From Panicum virgatum (lineage: Eukaryota; Streptophyta; Magnoliopsida; Poales; Poaceae): 64,000 nt of DNA. The translations under genes were made by a program, and so were the position numbers. Of this stretch, positions 1 to 11,333 are shown piece after piece; positions within the stretch are counted from its first letter, which is position 1, and each line of letters starts with the position of its first letter. Location of the stretch: positions 15,183,900-15,247,899 of the forward strand of contig NC_053138.1 of the NCBI RefSeq assembly GCF_016808335.1, read 5' to 3'. Under the pieces are notes generated by a model, which saw only the letters and a program-made list of their open reading frames with translations, was not told the origin of the DNA and made no database searches.

Positions 1-696
1 TCAGAGGTGTTGGCATATCCTAGGCGCTGGCATGAGGTATTGTCAGAAGCTTTGTGGGTATATCGTACTTCATGTCATGGGTCCACCAAGACATCGCCGT
101 ACCATCTTGTCTACGGCCAGGATGCTGTGCTACCATGGGAGATCACGGCCGGATCAAGGCGTGTTGAGTTCCAGAATGATCTATCTGCTGAACAGTATGC
201 AGCTTTGATGAACGATAATGTGGAGGACCTAACAGAGCTAAGGCTTTGGTCGTTGGAGAAGATCAAGGAAAATAAGGCTAAAGTTGCCCGTGCATACAAC
301 AAGAAGGTCAAGCCTAAGGATTTCCAAGTTGGAGACTTGGTTTGGGAGGCACTATTGCCATTGGGAACTAAAGATAAAAAGTTTGGTAAATGGTCCCCAA
401 CTTGGCACGGGCCGTACAAGGTTGATCAGGTTTTGCCTGGGAATGCGTACATGCTCGAGGAATTGGACGGTGTCAAGTTTCCTGTTGCTGTCAATGATCA
501 GCACCTCAAGAAGTACTTCCCGAGCATGTGGGAGATCCATCTGGCTGTAATCATGACAGGCCAACACGTTGAGTTGGCCGCAAAAAAAAGGGGCCAACAC
601 GTTGAGTTGGCCAACAACAATAAAAAAAGAGAAGGGGCCAACACGTTGAGTTGGCTAGTAAAAAATATATATGAGAAGCAAACAGCCGATGTGTAA
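1..696 (+). CDS. gypsy pol C-terminus: integrase end (partial)
   Basis: The open frame enters from the left edge and stops at 696; the first internal codon is near 7. It carries the tail of the integrase catalytic domain (motif ALWVYRTS, then SPYHLVYGQDAVLP) and a C-terminal domain of the GDLVW...KW.PTWHGPYKV type that ends with LKKYFP. This order is typical of Ty3/gypsy polyproteins, which insert the cDNA into the host genome. No chromodomain follows, in line with a non-chromovirus. The last 50 residues are unusual: the frame runs through three copies of a palindromic repeat and so encodes GQHVELA twice before the stop. The reading frame has no breaks in this part. Confidence 0.85.
   Translation, partial: SEVLAYPRRWHEVLSEALWVYRTSCHGSTKTSPYHLVYGQDAVLPWEITAGSRRVEFQNDLSAEQYAALMNDNVEDLTELRLWSLEKIKENKAKVARAYNKKVKPKDFQVGDLVWEALLPLGTKDKKFGKWSPTWHGPYKVDQVLPGNAYMLEELDGVKFPVAVNDQHLKKYFPSMWEIHLAVIMTGQHVELAAKKRGQHVELANNNKKREGANTLSWLVKNIYEKQTADV
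559..656 (+). repeat. three copies of a hairpin-forming 21-bp repeat
   Basis: Copies lie at 559-579, 592-612 and 636-656. Each reads GGCCAAC, a 7-base loop ACGTTGA, then GTTGGCC, so each can fold into a perfect 7-bp stem; the third copy has one mismatch at its last base. A-rich spacers (runs of A) separate them. They overlap the end of the pol frame and precede the antisense gene region. The function is unknown; RNA structure, processing or a packaging role is only a guess. Confidence 0.85.
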
Positions 697-772
697 CCAT
701 CGACTTAAGATGTTTTTAAAACAGTTACATGTTTCATGTTAACAGGCAGTGCTAATTATCTCTTGAGCCTGT

Positions 773-1708
773 CTACTGGTTTAGGAATTCTTCTATGGCA
801 TGGATGGCTTCAGTACGGACGGCGTCTGCTCGTGCTACAATCGCTTCGTCATCCTTGTCATCGTCTGTAACTATCTGCCGACTCAAGGTGCTGATCTCTG
901 CAAACTCTGCTTGTATCTGCTCGGCTATTTCTTGGGTTTCTTGTTTGGAGTTTGCAATGGAAGTTTCCTCGGCTTGGATGAATTCTTTGGTGGTGCAGAC
1001 CTTTTCTTCGAGTTCCGCCAGTTCCTTATTCAGGTGGTCGAGTCGGTTCATGTTGGCAGACACGTCAGCTTTGATATCTAGAGTTGCCTTCTTCTGGTTG
1101 AGGGCCTTGCACTTTTGGGTAATGTCAGCTTTCAGAGAAGCTTGAGAGCGACGTGCTTCCATCCTTTGTTGTGCTTTACTCACTTCTATCCGAAAGAATG
1201 GAAGGTTGCTGGCTGGCCAGAGCTTGATTTGCAATGGCTCCGGGAGTTGGGATTCTATTTGCTCGAAGATGTTCTTTATATTACTGGAATCATCAACTAG
1301 AGCAGTGATTGGAGTAGATAGAAGATCCTTGATGAGTTGAAGCTGATGTGCCAAGTTAGCCGATTGCTGCAGAGATGATGTCTCTGCTCCAGGGACAGTC
1401 AGACCCATTGATGCCGGGTCGAAGAAAAGCAAACCTGAAATGTCAAAGCCCTATGGACATATCTGGAGTTAGAGCAAGACGTATTTATGGAGATATCGGC
1501 TGGTTCAGAATTGGTTTTGTGATGTTACCTGTTCTGAAGGAGAAGCATTGGACGGTTCAGGAGCAATCGTCCTGTTAGAGCCTGTGTTGACGTCAAGAAC
1601 ATCGACTGTATCGGCTTGTTCCTCGTTTGCCTCCATCAGTGCATTACGAGTTGCAGTCATCTCATGTTGTGCTGGGCTTTCTGCATTGGAGATGTCTTCA
1701 GCTGCATC
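773..1708 (-). CDS. 3' exons of the antisense gene: coiled-coil protein tail
   Basis: Two exon-like blocks lie downstream of the plant mobile domain exon on the same strand. The block 1708-1529 has an AG acceptor and GT donor and 60 open codons rich in acidic residues. The block 1434-773 has a TTTCAG acceptor and codes about 219 residues; its middle (ITQKCKALNQKKATLDIKAD onward) is strongly heptad-like, with many E, K, L and Q, so a long coiled coil is likely. The frame does not carry cleanly from one block to the other if the obvious splice sites are used, so either an alternative acceptor is used or the copy has decayed. The stop is at 773. The role is unknown. Confidence 0.5.
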
Positions 1709-1957
1709 CTAAACATAGAATTACAGTCAACCAGAGTACATGTGTATGCAGTAAAGAAGGAATTTTTGAATGATGAGTTACCTGGTTGGTGTTTGACTCT
1801 GATGGATTTGGGGAAGTTGGTGCTAGTTTCTTGACCACTCGCCTCGTGATCATCTTCCTTTTCTTGGTCAAGACTCAGGAGGCAACACTTGCAGAAGTTT
1901 GTCTTTGTTTGGAAGCCGACTGAAGTAAGTCTGACTGGACAGTCATTATCACTTTCT

Positions 1958-3734
1958 TCATTGGTGGTGATCCTTTGCAGAAGAGTACATCAGGAGCAGT
2001 TGGAAGAAAGTGGAATGGCTCTCCAGTGCTGGTCGTAGGTTCTGGGCCATCTTGTTGCTGCTAATAGGATGAGCAGGATTAGCCAAGAGAAAGGATGGAA
2101 GACATGGAAGGAATGAAATGCATAGATTCAGTACCTCTTCCTCGGGGATTATGTATTCAGGATCGATTTGCTGTAGTCGAGGACCTAGAGCTTTCCTGAA
2201 TACATGCGTTTTCCACATTCCCCACCATGTGCTGAAGCCGATTGATGAGAATGTGAAGGACAGATCGGCTGGTATTGGAATGTGGATGTCATCGAACATG
2301 TTATAGCATCTTGAGCTAGTGAGACCATCAGGCAGATCGGCTCTGCTCTCCACCAAGTGGTGAATATGGAAGTGGGGAGGGACCTGTCCTAGGCCAAATT
2401 GCCGGGCTGCTATGACTGGCTGGTAAGATTCATAACCTGGCTTGATAATTCTATTAGAGGTGCTGATGCCAACAGGAAGAAAGCCAGGTCGAATCATCAA
2501 AGAATACAGATGCCGAGTGCTGTCGTCATCGGCAAAACTATCTAGTCTGAAGGCAGTTGGGTTTTCGAAGGATTCAGATTCAGTAAATGGGAAATATAGG
2601 GGATTATCTAGTCCTTTGTAGAAGACTCTGAACCAGTTTGCTGCATCTGCTGAATTCAGTTTACTGCCAGGGAGACTGAATAAAGCTTGGCCATAACTAG
2701 TACATCTAATTGGTTTGCCATTCTCATCAGGGAAGGAGTTCTTGGTCAGGCCTTGGAAGTTGGGGATATGGTGCTGGAAGTACAGTTGTGCCCACAACTG
2801 AATAAACCACCAAGTGACTCCAGTTCTCAATTTCTTGTGGTTAAGCAGGTTAGATGTCATTAAATGGAGATATCTGTAGGTTTCTCCAAGGAAGAGTTTG
2901 CCTAGGCCGGTGTGATTACCATGGGCCAGGTGATAGGCCAAGAGAAGATAGTTCTTAGTTGGAGCTAAAGAAGGACCACAGAAGATGAAATGCTCTAGCC
3001 AAAGATTTAAGAAGGCTGTGTGTTCCTTCTCAGTCACTGGACCTTTTGTTTTCATATGCTGACTCATGTAAGTACCCCAGTTTGTGCAGTTAACCTTGGA
3101 AGAAAGTTTGAAGGGGACTTCTGCTATTTTGTGAGCAGCAGGATTGGGAGAGCTAATGTCTAGTCCAGTGATCATGGTAACATCTAGTAGAGTAGGGGTC
3201 ATGGGTCCATGACCAAAGAGGAAACAATTCAGAGCATCAGACCAGAAATAGCCGATGGTTTTCAGAAGATTTTCATCTTTGTCAAGGGGTGACAGTGATA
3301 AACTAAGTGCATCGGCTATGTTTAAATCCTGCCACAAGGGCATGTGAGCTTTTGCTACTCTGCTATACCATGTAATCCAGCTCTCAGGTGGATTAGGCCA
3401 GGCTCTTAAGTAGTCGGCCCAGAGGTTCAGAACGATGTTTTGACTCACAAAAGGGATCCTATTTGCCTCACAAGAGATCAAATCTGTGGGGTTTTCATGG
3501 GTTTGTGGGCCAAGACAGAAAGATTTTAGATTGGAGGGATGCGGCAGAAGGATGTCTGACACCTGAAGTTCAGAAATTCAGAAGTATGTGTATAGTGTCA
3601 TGTTTCAGAGTTTTAGTTTCAGAAGCTTAGTGAGCTGAAGAAAACTAAAGGATCAGGCCGAATATTACCTTCAGGCCGCAGATTGCCGCATCATCGATTG
3701 CGGAGCTTGTCGTCTGAGCTGCATAATCTGCCAT
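1958..3734 (-). CDS. plant mobile domain (aminotransferase-like) protein, antisense gene of the Tat element
   Basis: The likely first exon is 3734-3669 (start codon at 3734-3732, 22 codons, GT donor). After a short intron, the second exon starts at 3562 behind a TTCAG acceptor and stays open for 535 codons to a stop at 1958. The protein has the features of the plant mobile domain family, including WADYLRAWP near the start, LDVTMITGLDI, WLEHFIFCGPS and the TWWFIQLWAQLYF block. This domain occurs both in host genes and in transposons; in Tat-type elements it is carried antisense. The frame continues in another phase toward a basic tail around 1960-1840 that contains a stop, so this copy may be damaged. 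A TATA-like box lies about 200 bases upstream. The function is unknown; a role in silencing has been shown for host relatives such as MAIN and MAIL1. Confidence 0.75.
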
Positions 3735-3934
3735 GGTTCAGATCTGTTGATTTAGGGTTTGATTGCTGTAGGTTCTGATTCGAATTCCGGCTGCTTGGAG
3801 AGTTCTTGCTCGGATTTGTAGAGCTTGGTTTTCGAATTACGCTCGAATTTGAGAGTTCGTCGAGTTCGGTTCAAGCTGGGAGTGTTCTACTCTTGTGCGG
3901 GTTGCTTCTAGTTTGAATTTCGTCGGCTCTTGGA

Positions 3935-3943
3935 TATTTATAG
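3935..3943 (-). promoter_or_regulatory. TATA box of the antisense plant mobile domain gene
   Basis: The minus strand reads CTATAAATA about 200 bases upstream of the start codon at 3734. The spacing leaves a plausible leader of about 170 bases. It supports an independent antisense promoter inside the retrotransposon rather than read-through. Confidence 0.5.
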
Positions 3944-4108
3944 AAGCCTGATGCGTTGCCATCGGCTTTTGTGAAGTAAACGAAAACACACGGAATTGAA
4001 GAAACTCGATTTCATTAAAGGAAAGTTCATTACAAGGAAAGCCGATTTTACAAAGGAATCAATCCTTCGGCTTTGTGATCCTACCCCTACAATGCTACAG
4101 TGCTACTT

Positions 4109-4645
4109 CTACCAGTCATAGGTGTCTGAATGCCTACGGCGCTTCGGCCTTCGCGACGGTGCGTCTCCGCCATCATCGTCGTCATCGCCGTCGTCGCTGC
4201 TGCTGCCGTCGTCCTCGGCACTGCTGCTGCTTCGCCCGCTGCTGCCGCTGCTTCCCTCCGTGGGGGCTTTGAGGAATTGGTGGGGATTTCCGCCTGCCGC
4301 CGTGTTGTCGCTGGAAGAGGAGCCGATCTCTTCGGAGGAGTCGGCTCCTTCCCAGGAGAAGGCGTCGTCTTCGCTGCTCTCCAGTTCCTCTTGGAACAGG
4401 AACTGGAGGTCTTCCTCTTCCTCAGTCGTGGGTTCGTCCTCCTCGGAGGCGACCCCGAAGTCGAACTCCTCTGCATCCCAGTGCAGAGGAGCCAACGCCT
4501 CATAGGCTGCTGTTGGGTCCCATTCGGGGGTCGGTTCTCGGCTCTCTGAGATAGGATCAATGGAGGAGGCGGAAAGGGAAGAAGAGGAAGAGGGAGAAGA
4601 GGAATCTCCAAAAGAGTTGGAGCCGGAGGAGGAAGAGATCGCCAT
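4109..4645 (-). CDS. acidic serine-rich protein, second antisense ORF of the Tat element
   Basis: An ATG-started single open frame of 178 codons. It begins with a Ser-rich stretch (MAISSSSGSNSFGDSSS), has a central PTPEWDPTAAYEALAPL segment, long Asp/Glu/Ser runs, and ends in a basic patch PKRRRH that could act as a nuclear localisation signal. I recognise very similar predicted proteins from other grass elements, where they are annotated as hypothetical retrotransposon proteins. It lies upstream of, and in line with, the plant mobile domain gene on the same strand, so the two may be separate transcripts of the antisense region. It is low-complexity and the function is unknown. An overlapping frame (4087-4611) is a shadow. 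Confidence 0.6.
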   Translation of the reverse strand: MAISSSSGSNSFGDSSSPSSSSSLSASSIDPISESREPTPEWDPTAAYEALAPLHWDAEEFDFGVASEEDEPTTEEEEDLQFLFQEELESSEDDAFSWEGADSSEEIGSSSSDNTAAGGNPHQFLKAPTEGSSGSSGRSSSSAEDDGSSSDDGDDDDDGGDAPSRRPKRRRHSDTYDW

Positions 4646-4903
4646 TACTGGTGGTGAAAGATTGGGGTTTCTGGGCTACTGGCTTTGGGAGGAAGAAGGA
4701 GTTTGCTGCGGAGAAGAGCCGATTCGGGGTGAGGTTAAATAGTAAAAAGATGGGAGACGGACCGGCAGTTTCACGTTCTACGAGAAGCCAGTTGCAGGGA
4801 CGTTGTGTCTTCCTTGGTGGTTGCAGTGTGTTTAATGAGCATTAACGGGAAGATAAAGCGACGTATTGGTTTTGGAACTATCATTGCCAAAACCAGGGGG
4901 GCT

Positions 4904-5000
4904 TGTGTTATCGCCATAAATTAACAAGATTAATTTATGGGCCGAAAGCAAGATGGGCTTAAAGCAGAAGATTGAAGAAGGCTTGTAAATTAACATGCAC
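4904..5000 (+). repeat. start of the 3' LTR of the Tat element (truncated)
   Basis: A G-rich tract (CCAGGGGGGC, 4894-4902) is followed by TGTGTTATCG, a good polypurine tract to LTR junction. The next 100 bases (ATAAATTAACAAGATTAATT onward) resemble an LTR start, but the sequence then changes to AT-rich DNA of a different character. I find no second copy in the window, so the LTR end is not defined. Confidence 0.5.
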
Positions 5001-5029
5001 TTTTCATTTGCTCAATGTTTTTTGTTCTA

Positions 5030-6820
5030 GATTAAATACAAATTTATTAGTCCTTCATTTAGATCTCAAGTTCTAGCCATTATCTATAAGTGATTTTTTG
5101 ACAGATTGTTGTATACTGCATGTGTAGGACTCTGTAAAAATTTGAGGTCCATTTGACACTCCTAGATATAGGTTTAATTTAGGACTTGATGTATGCCTAG
5201 GATAAATAGTTTTATTTATCCAAGTTGTTATGATATGATTCATGGGTTCAAACTTTTACAGTACCTTTAGTTTCGTTCTCAGTCTACAGAAAAAGTTTGA
5301 GAATTTTTAGTTAAACCCAACTGGACCAAATGTTTTTTGGTAACGAGAAATAAATTAAATCATGAAAAATAGTTTGTGTACCTAGAAAAATCTTATATTT
5401 TTACCAGAGCTGGTATTTGTGTACTGCATATTGTTAGAAAAATATGAACATCTGAAACTTAGTATAACTACCTGTAGAAATTATTTTTCTTTACTGCAGT
5501 TGTACATTTTTCTATTTTTCATGACCTGTGTGATGCTTAATTAAATGTGAAAGTTGTTGGAACCTTAGATGCATGATCCCTAGGTTTCCTCAGTCACTCT
5601 ACTAGTATACAAATCGTTAGTACTGCAATGCTTAATTAGGATTCGGTAGAAGTCGAGTGATTCCTGTCACTCGCGAGATATAGGTCTTGTTATTTATGGA
5701 AAAGTTACTGCAGAATGAAGCATTGAGAAAAAAAGGGAAAATGGAGACCGGGCGGAGGAAAGTTGGTTCTGGGCATGGAATGAATGGAAAGTGAGCCTCC
5801 GCCTGTGTCGATTGAGGACCGTACCGTTGTTGGCCGTGCTGACCAAGTTTGAACAGTACTAACCACATACCGGAAGTAGGAGGTAGTCGAAACCGGTAAG
5901 CTCAGTACCATATGTGCACAGGTAGGCGGACTTGATACTGTCTTCACCAGTGGAGCTAGTATACAAACTCATGGCTGACCCTTCGTTGGGGCTAGCAGTC
6001 CCGGGTCGCAGGGCAGTTCGGCTATTCGGTGTGCATATGTGAAGGGTTGCCACGTAGGGTCCGACGAGGCCTATATGTGACGTGTATGTTAGGTCCACCT
6101 TGCAAGGTTAAATCGAATCGATTCGCCGTCTCTCTCGGTTAAGAAAACCTTGGTCACTTCGTCACATCATAGTAAAGAAGTGGAATGAGATTAAACTGAG
6201 AATGTTTGGCTGTGGTACTCTGAAAAGATAATGTGATCAACCATGCGTGCTCTAGATGTTTAGGCAAATCTAGTTGGTACTTGATAAATTTAAATTGAGC
6301 TAAAATATTGAAAGTAAGGATCCAGTATTAGTATCTTTTCAGTAAAACAAACTCTAGAGCCAAAAAGCTTTTCATGTCTATATAGTGGGCTAAGTATACC
6401 CGTGTCGGGTAAGTCTTGCTGAGTATTAGTATACTCAGGGTTTGTTGTTACCCTATTTTCAGGTAGCTGCTACTGGTTGGAGCTAACTAGGGTTCACATT
6501 GGTGGGCTCGATGTGACATCCTCACGTCTTCGTAGTATCGTGATTTTTTAAGCAAACTTCTATTTAATTTCCGCTGCTTTTTGAACTCTGATATTTTAGA
6601 TAAACTCATTTTGTTAAGCTCTATTTTGTAATTTAAATTTGAGAAACTTCTGTTTGCATGTAATCATCTGTGCTCGCCTTCGGGTGAGACTTCCGGTGTT
6701 TTCAATCCTTAACCCAGCAGGCTGCCGGATTACACCATTTTAAGTGTGCGGTGGCTTGATTAATACTTAAAATGATAGTTAGCGCACATAAACCGGTTTA
6801 ATTTAGGCGGTTCTGTTACA
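5030..6820 (+). repeat. LTR-like sequence, probable solo or truncated Ty3/gypsy LTR
   Basis: No gene is visible here. The segment is non-coding and ends in GGCGGTTCTGTTACA at 6820, after a CATTTTAAGTGTGCGGTGG block and a CGCACATAAACCGGTTTAA block. I associate this ending with long LTRs of grass Ty3/gypsy families. The left boundary is unclear: I looked for a 5-base duplication of the flanking GTAAC upstream and did not find one next to a TG. It may be a solo LTR cut on its left by the junction with the Tat element. Confidence 0.4.
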
Positions 6821-6894
6821 GTAACCGTCGTTGCAGCATGCTTCAACCTTGCAGGGCTTCTCACACCACCTTCCTGTCGTCGCAACCTTCCAAT

Positions 6895-7243
6895 TGTTAG
6901 AAGCGACGGCGAACAAAAACGATGAAAACAGCAAAGATCAAATTTCAAGAGACAAGGATTTAACGTGGAAAACCCCTCCAATGCGAAGGGTAAAAACCAC
7001 GGGCGCCAGCCAGCAAGAACTTCACTATATTGGGTGTGTGTTTACGACGCCTAACGGCGACTCACAAGAGGAATAATCGAATTGATGTTCTCCGGTGAAG
7101 CCTATGAGTTAGATATATAGGAGAGTCATATGGTCTCCTCCACTTCTACTAGCAATGTGGGATTAAAAGTTTGCACCACATGGGCCTTTGGGATTTATTT
7201 GGAATAACTGAAATACTTAATGGGCCAAGCCCAAATTCCAACA
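6895..7243 (-). repeat. 3' LTR of the 6.9-11.7 kb copia element
   Basis: 349 bases, flanked inside by a purine tract on the minus strand. It pairs with 11334-11684, differing by scattered substitutions and small gaps. Confidence 0.9.
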
Positions 7244-7269
7244 TCTCCCACCAGAATTTGGATCACAAT

Positions 7270-10200
7270 ATAACATACTCCACCTTGAGACAAATTTCTT
7301 CTTGTAGCGTATCAAAATCATCACCTGAACACAACAAAGAAACTAGTTTAGTCATCATATCAGCTGGATTATCATGAGTACTGATTTTGCATACCTTCAA
7401 TTTACCTTGTGAAATAACATCACGATCATAATGGTAATTGACATCAATATGCTTTGTCCTTTCATGAAACATCTGATCTTTGATGAGGCAAATAGCACTT
7501 TAACTGTCACAGAATAGATCAATGCAAGAATCAACTCCACACAGCTCAGCAAACAAACCTTTCAGCCAAACTGACTCCTTGCACGCTTCAGCATTAGCCA
7601 TATATTCTACTTCTGCGGTAGACATAGCAACAACAGGCTACAAAGTAGCCTTCCAACTCACAGCACAACTGCCAACAGTGAACACATAAACTGTGAGTGA
7701 CCTGCGCATATCAAAATCAGCAGCATAATCTAAATCCACATAACCAATGAGTCCCTGATCAGTTCTCCCAAACTTCAAACAAGAATCTGTTGTTCCTCTG
7801 AGGAACCTGAAAATCCACTGAACTGCCTTGCAGTGTTCTTTACCAGGATTAGACATGTATCTGCTAACCAAACTCATAGCATATGATAAATCTGGGCGAG
7901 AGCAAACCATGGCATACATCAAAAAACCAACAACACTAGAATATGAGACTTTTGACATGTATTCAACATCCTCATCAGAACTAGGACACTGAGCGGCTGA
8001 CAATTTAAAGTGAGGTGCAATAGGAGTACTAACTGGCTTTGAATCATGCATATTGAAACGCTGAAGAACCTTGTTAATGTAATTATGCTGACTAAGAAAT
8101 AATAAACCGGATTTTCTGTCTCTAGTAATCTCCATACCTAGAATTTTCTTAGCAACACCAAGATCCTTCATATCAAATTCACTACTCAACAATTTCTTTA
8201 TTGTAGTGATTTCTTTTCTGCTCTTGGCAGCAATAAGTATGTCATCAACATATAACAACAAGTATATAGGTGATCCATCAACAATCTTAATGTAAACACA
8301 GCTATCATATTCAGATCTTTTAAAACCATGTAACATAAATGAATCAAACCTCTTATACCACTGACGAGGAGACTGTTTCAAACCATATAAGGACTTCTTC
8401 AATTTGCAAACATAATTCTCCTTGCCTGGCACTATGAATCCTTCTAGCTGATCCATGTAAATTTCCTCCTCAAGCTCTCCATGCAAAAATGCAGTCTTCA
8501 CATCTAACTGCTCAAGCTCAAGATCATGCATAGCAACAATACTAAAGAAAGTCCGAATTGAGCTATGCTTCACAACTGGAGAGAACACATCATTATAGTC
8601 AACACCAGGAATCTGACTGAAGCCCTTTGCAACTAACCTTGCCTTAAATTTTAGAGGCTCACTAGGAGACAAACCCTCTTTTTTCTTGAAGACCCATTTG
8701 CAGCGGGCAGATTTCTTTTTCTCAGGTAAACTCACAATCTCCCATGTGCCATTTTTCTCAAGAGACTGCATCTCCTCCTGCATAGCTGAGATCCACTTCT
8801 CCTTATCAACAGAATCAACGGCTTTAAAATATGTTGCTGGCTCACAAGCATCCTCTACCTGTTCAGCACAACTCAAAGCATAATAAGTCAGATTACACTC
8901 CTCAATTAAACGATTTGGAGGTCCACAACTCCTCTTTGATCTGCGAAGAGCAATAGGTAAATCTACATCCTTCTCATGCTGCAAATCAGACTATGAAACT
9001 GGAGGTGAGTGCTGAACAGTATCAGGAACACTATCTGAAATATATTACCAACAACTTCATTTTCCTGGTCATCCATAAGCTCCACCTGCACACTAACTTG
9101 TGGCTGCAATTTTTCAACTAAAGTATCATCTGTGGACAGACTGTCAATAAACATCACAGACTCATTGAAAACAACACTTCTGCTCATGAAAGTCTTTTTA
9201 GTTTCAGGATTCCACAATTTATATCCTTTGACTCCCGAACCATAACCAAGAAACAGACATTTAATAGCTCTAGACTCTAATTTTCCATTATCAACATGAG
9301 CATAACAAGTGCAGCCAAAAACTCTCAAGTGTGAATAATCTGTAGATGTACTAGACCATACCTCAATATGAGTCTTCTTGTTGAGTGGAATAGAAGGCGA
9401 CCTGTTGATCAAATAGCATGTAGTATTAGCAGCCTCAGCCCAAAAACGCTTGTTCATGCGGGCGTTGGACAGCATGCAACGAGCCTTCGAGATAATGGTC
9501 CTGTTCATGCGCTCGGCCACACCATTCTACTGCGGAGTGTATGGGATGGTGTGATGCCTAACAATGCCTTCTTTTCTGCAATACTCATCAAAAACATTCG
9601 AACAAAATTCTCCACCATTATCAGTGCGAAGCACCTTGACCTTCTTTTCAGTTTGCCTTTCTATCATAACTTTTCACTCTGTAAAAGCTGCAAAAGTATC
9701 ATCTTTTTTTCAGAAAATAAGGCCAGACTCTTCTAGAGTAATCATCAATAATGATAAGCATATAACGAGCACCACCATATGAAGGCTTACGGGAAGGACC
9801 CCACAAATCAGCATGAACATAATCAAGTGTAACTTTTGTGGTATGAACAGAGGTATTGAATTTGACCCTCTTGTGCTTACCAAATACACAATGCTCACAG
9901 AACTTCTTGCCACTCAGAATGCAGCCATCCAGCAGGTTTCTCTTCATCAATTCTGCCATACCGAGTTCACTCATGTGTCCAAGACGCATATGCCAAAGGT
10001 CAGTCTTACTAGGTTCAGCATTAGCAACATTAGCAGTAGAAACAGAACCATGCAAAGTACAACCTCTAAGAACATATAAATTTAAAGGATTTAGATCACC
10101 CAGCAAACATACAAGAGAACCTTTAGATACCTTCACAACTCCACCTGAACCGGTGTATTTGAGTCCTTCTTTATCAAGTGTGCTCAACGAGATCAGATTT

Positions 10201-11297
10201 CTTTTCATTCCTGGTATGTGCCTCACATTCTTCAGTGTGCGAATCATGCCATCATGGGTCTTGATCTGAACAGAGCCAATGCCAACAATCTCACATGGGT
10301 TATCATCTCCCATGCGCACAAAATCACCGTTCTGCAAAGACTCATAAGAACTGAACCAATCTTTGTTAGTGCAGATATGAAAGGAACATGCAGAATCAAT
10401 AATCCACTCATCATGACCAGCAACACAACCAGCAAAGACAACCAAACAATCTGACTCAGAGTTTTCACCAGCGGAAGCAACACTAGCCTTACCATCAGAT
10501 TTATATTTCATCTTCTCCTTATTCTGCAATTTTCAGCAATCCTCAATCATATGAGATTTCTTCTTGCAGTTCTTACAAAATAATTTCTTCTTGGGACCTT
10601 TGGACTAGGAGCGGCCTCTACCGTCATTGCTCTTGCTACGATCGTTGTTGTCGCTGGATGATCTTTGCTCTGATATGCATCTAACATGCAAGACGTCGCC
10701 CCTTGAGGACGATCCATCTGTCTGCACCATGCCTTTCATCTTCTCATTAGACTAGAGTGCCTCACAAACTTCCGCAATGGTTAGTTCATCACGGCTTAAT
10801 AGTATGGTGTCACGAAAACTTGCATAAGAACTTGGCAAAGAGCATAATAAGAGAAGATCTAAGTCCTCATCTTCATACTTAACCTCTATCGACCCTAGGT
10901 CAGCAACGATCTCCTTGAAGACAGATAGGTGACCCATCACCGAATCACCCTCCTACATCTTAAGCGTATACAGCTTCAACTTCATATGCAGTTTACTGGT
11001 AAGATCCTTCGACATGCAGATCGATTCCAGTTTTAGCCACAATTCTGCAGCAGTCTTTTCCTGCAGCACTTCTTGCAGAATATCATTAGATAGATGAAGC
11101 TGAATAAGAGAAAGAGCCTTACGGTCCTTGTGCTTCTCCTCATTGGTCCACTCATCCTTCTTATTCTTCCCGAATTTTTCCAGCGCCTCATCAAGATCAT
11201 TGGTTTGTGCCAGAATAGCTCTCATCTTGACTTGCCACAGCGAGAACCTCGTCTTGTAGTCCAACATCGGTAGATCATACTTCATCGACGCCATCAC
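7270..11297 (-). pseudogene. copia gag-pol, broken reading frames
   Basis: Gag begins MASMKYDLPMLDYKTRF near 11294 and is cut by stops near 10950 and 10750. A single zinc knuckle (CKNCKKKSHMIEDC) lies near 10570-10530. The protease motif WIIDSACSFH is near 10400. The pre-integrase HLGHM-type block and integrase start (HADLWGPS, IIDDYSRR) run to about 9700, followed by a break. The integrase end and linker (from AERMNRT) are 9520-8990, followed by a frame change. Reverse transcriptase and the first part of RNase H are open from 8984 to 7638, with an intact catalytic LLLYVDDILIA around 8250. RNase H then has a stop at 7638 and another near 7500 before its tail at about 7270. The product would be a polyprotein for copying and inserting the element; this copy cannot make it whole. 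Confidence 0.88.
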
Positions 11298-11333
11298 GAA
11301 ACCCTAACTTGAAACCACGGCTCTGGTACCATT

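Larger units (their letters stand above)
1..5000 (+). mobile_element. Ty3/gypsy Tat-lineage LTR retrotransposon, 3' part
   Basis: The window opens inside the element. In order it shows the end of pol (integrase), an antisense gene block (773-4645), a purine-rich tract (about 4891-4902) and the start of the 3' LTR (about 4904). An antisense gene region between pol and the 3' LTR is known from the Tat branch of plant Ty3/gypsy elements such as Grande, and this layout is the main reason for the assignment. The 3' LTR is recognisable for only about 100 bases before unrelated sequence begins, so the element is probably truncated. The 5' half lies outside the window. The right boundary is approximate. 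Confidence 0.75.

Noticed and set aside
4087..4611. Minus-strand ORF rich in Pro/Arg overlapping the acidic ORF
   Set aside because: It is a shadow in another frame of the Ser/Asp/Glu-rich ORF at 4109-4645; low complexity creates open frames on both strands.
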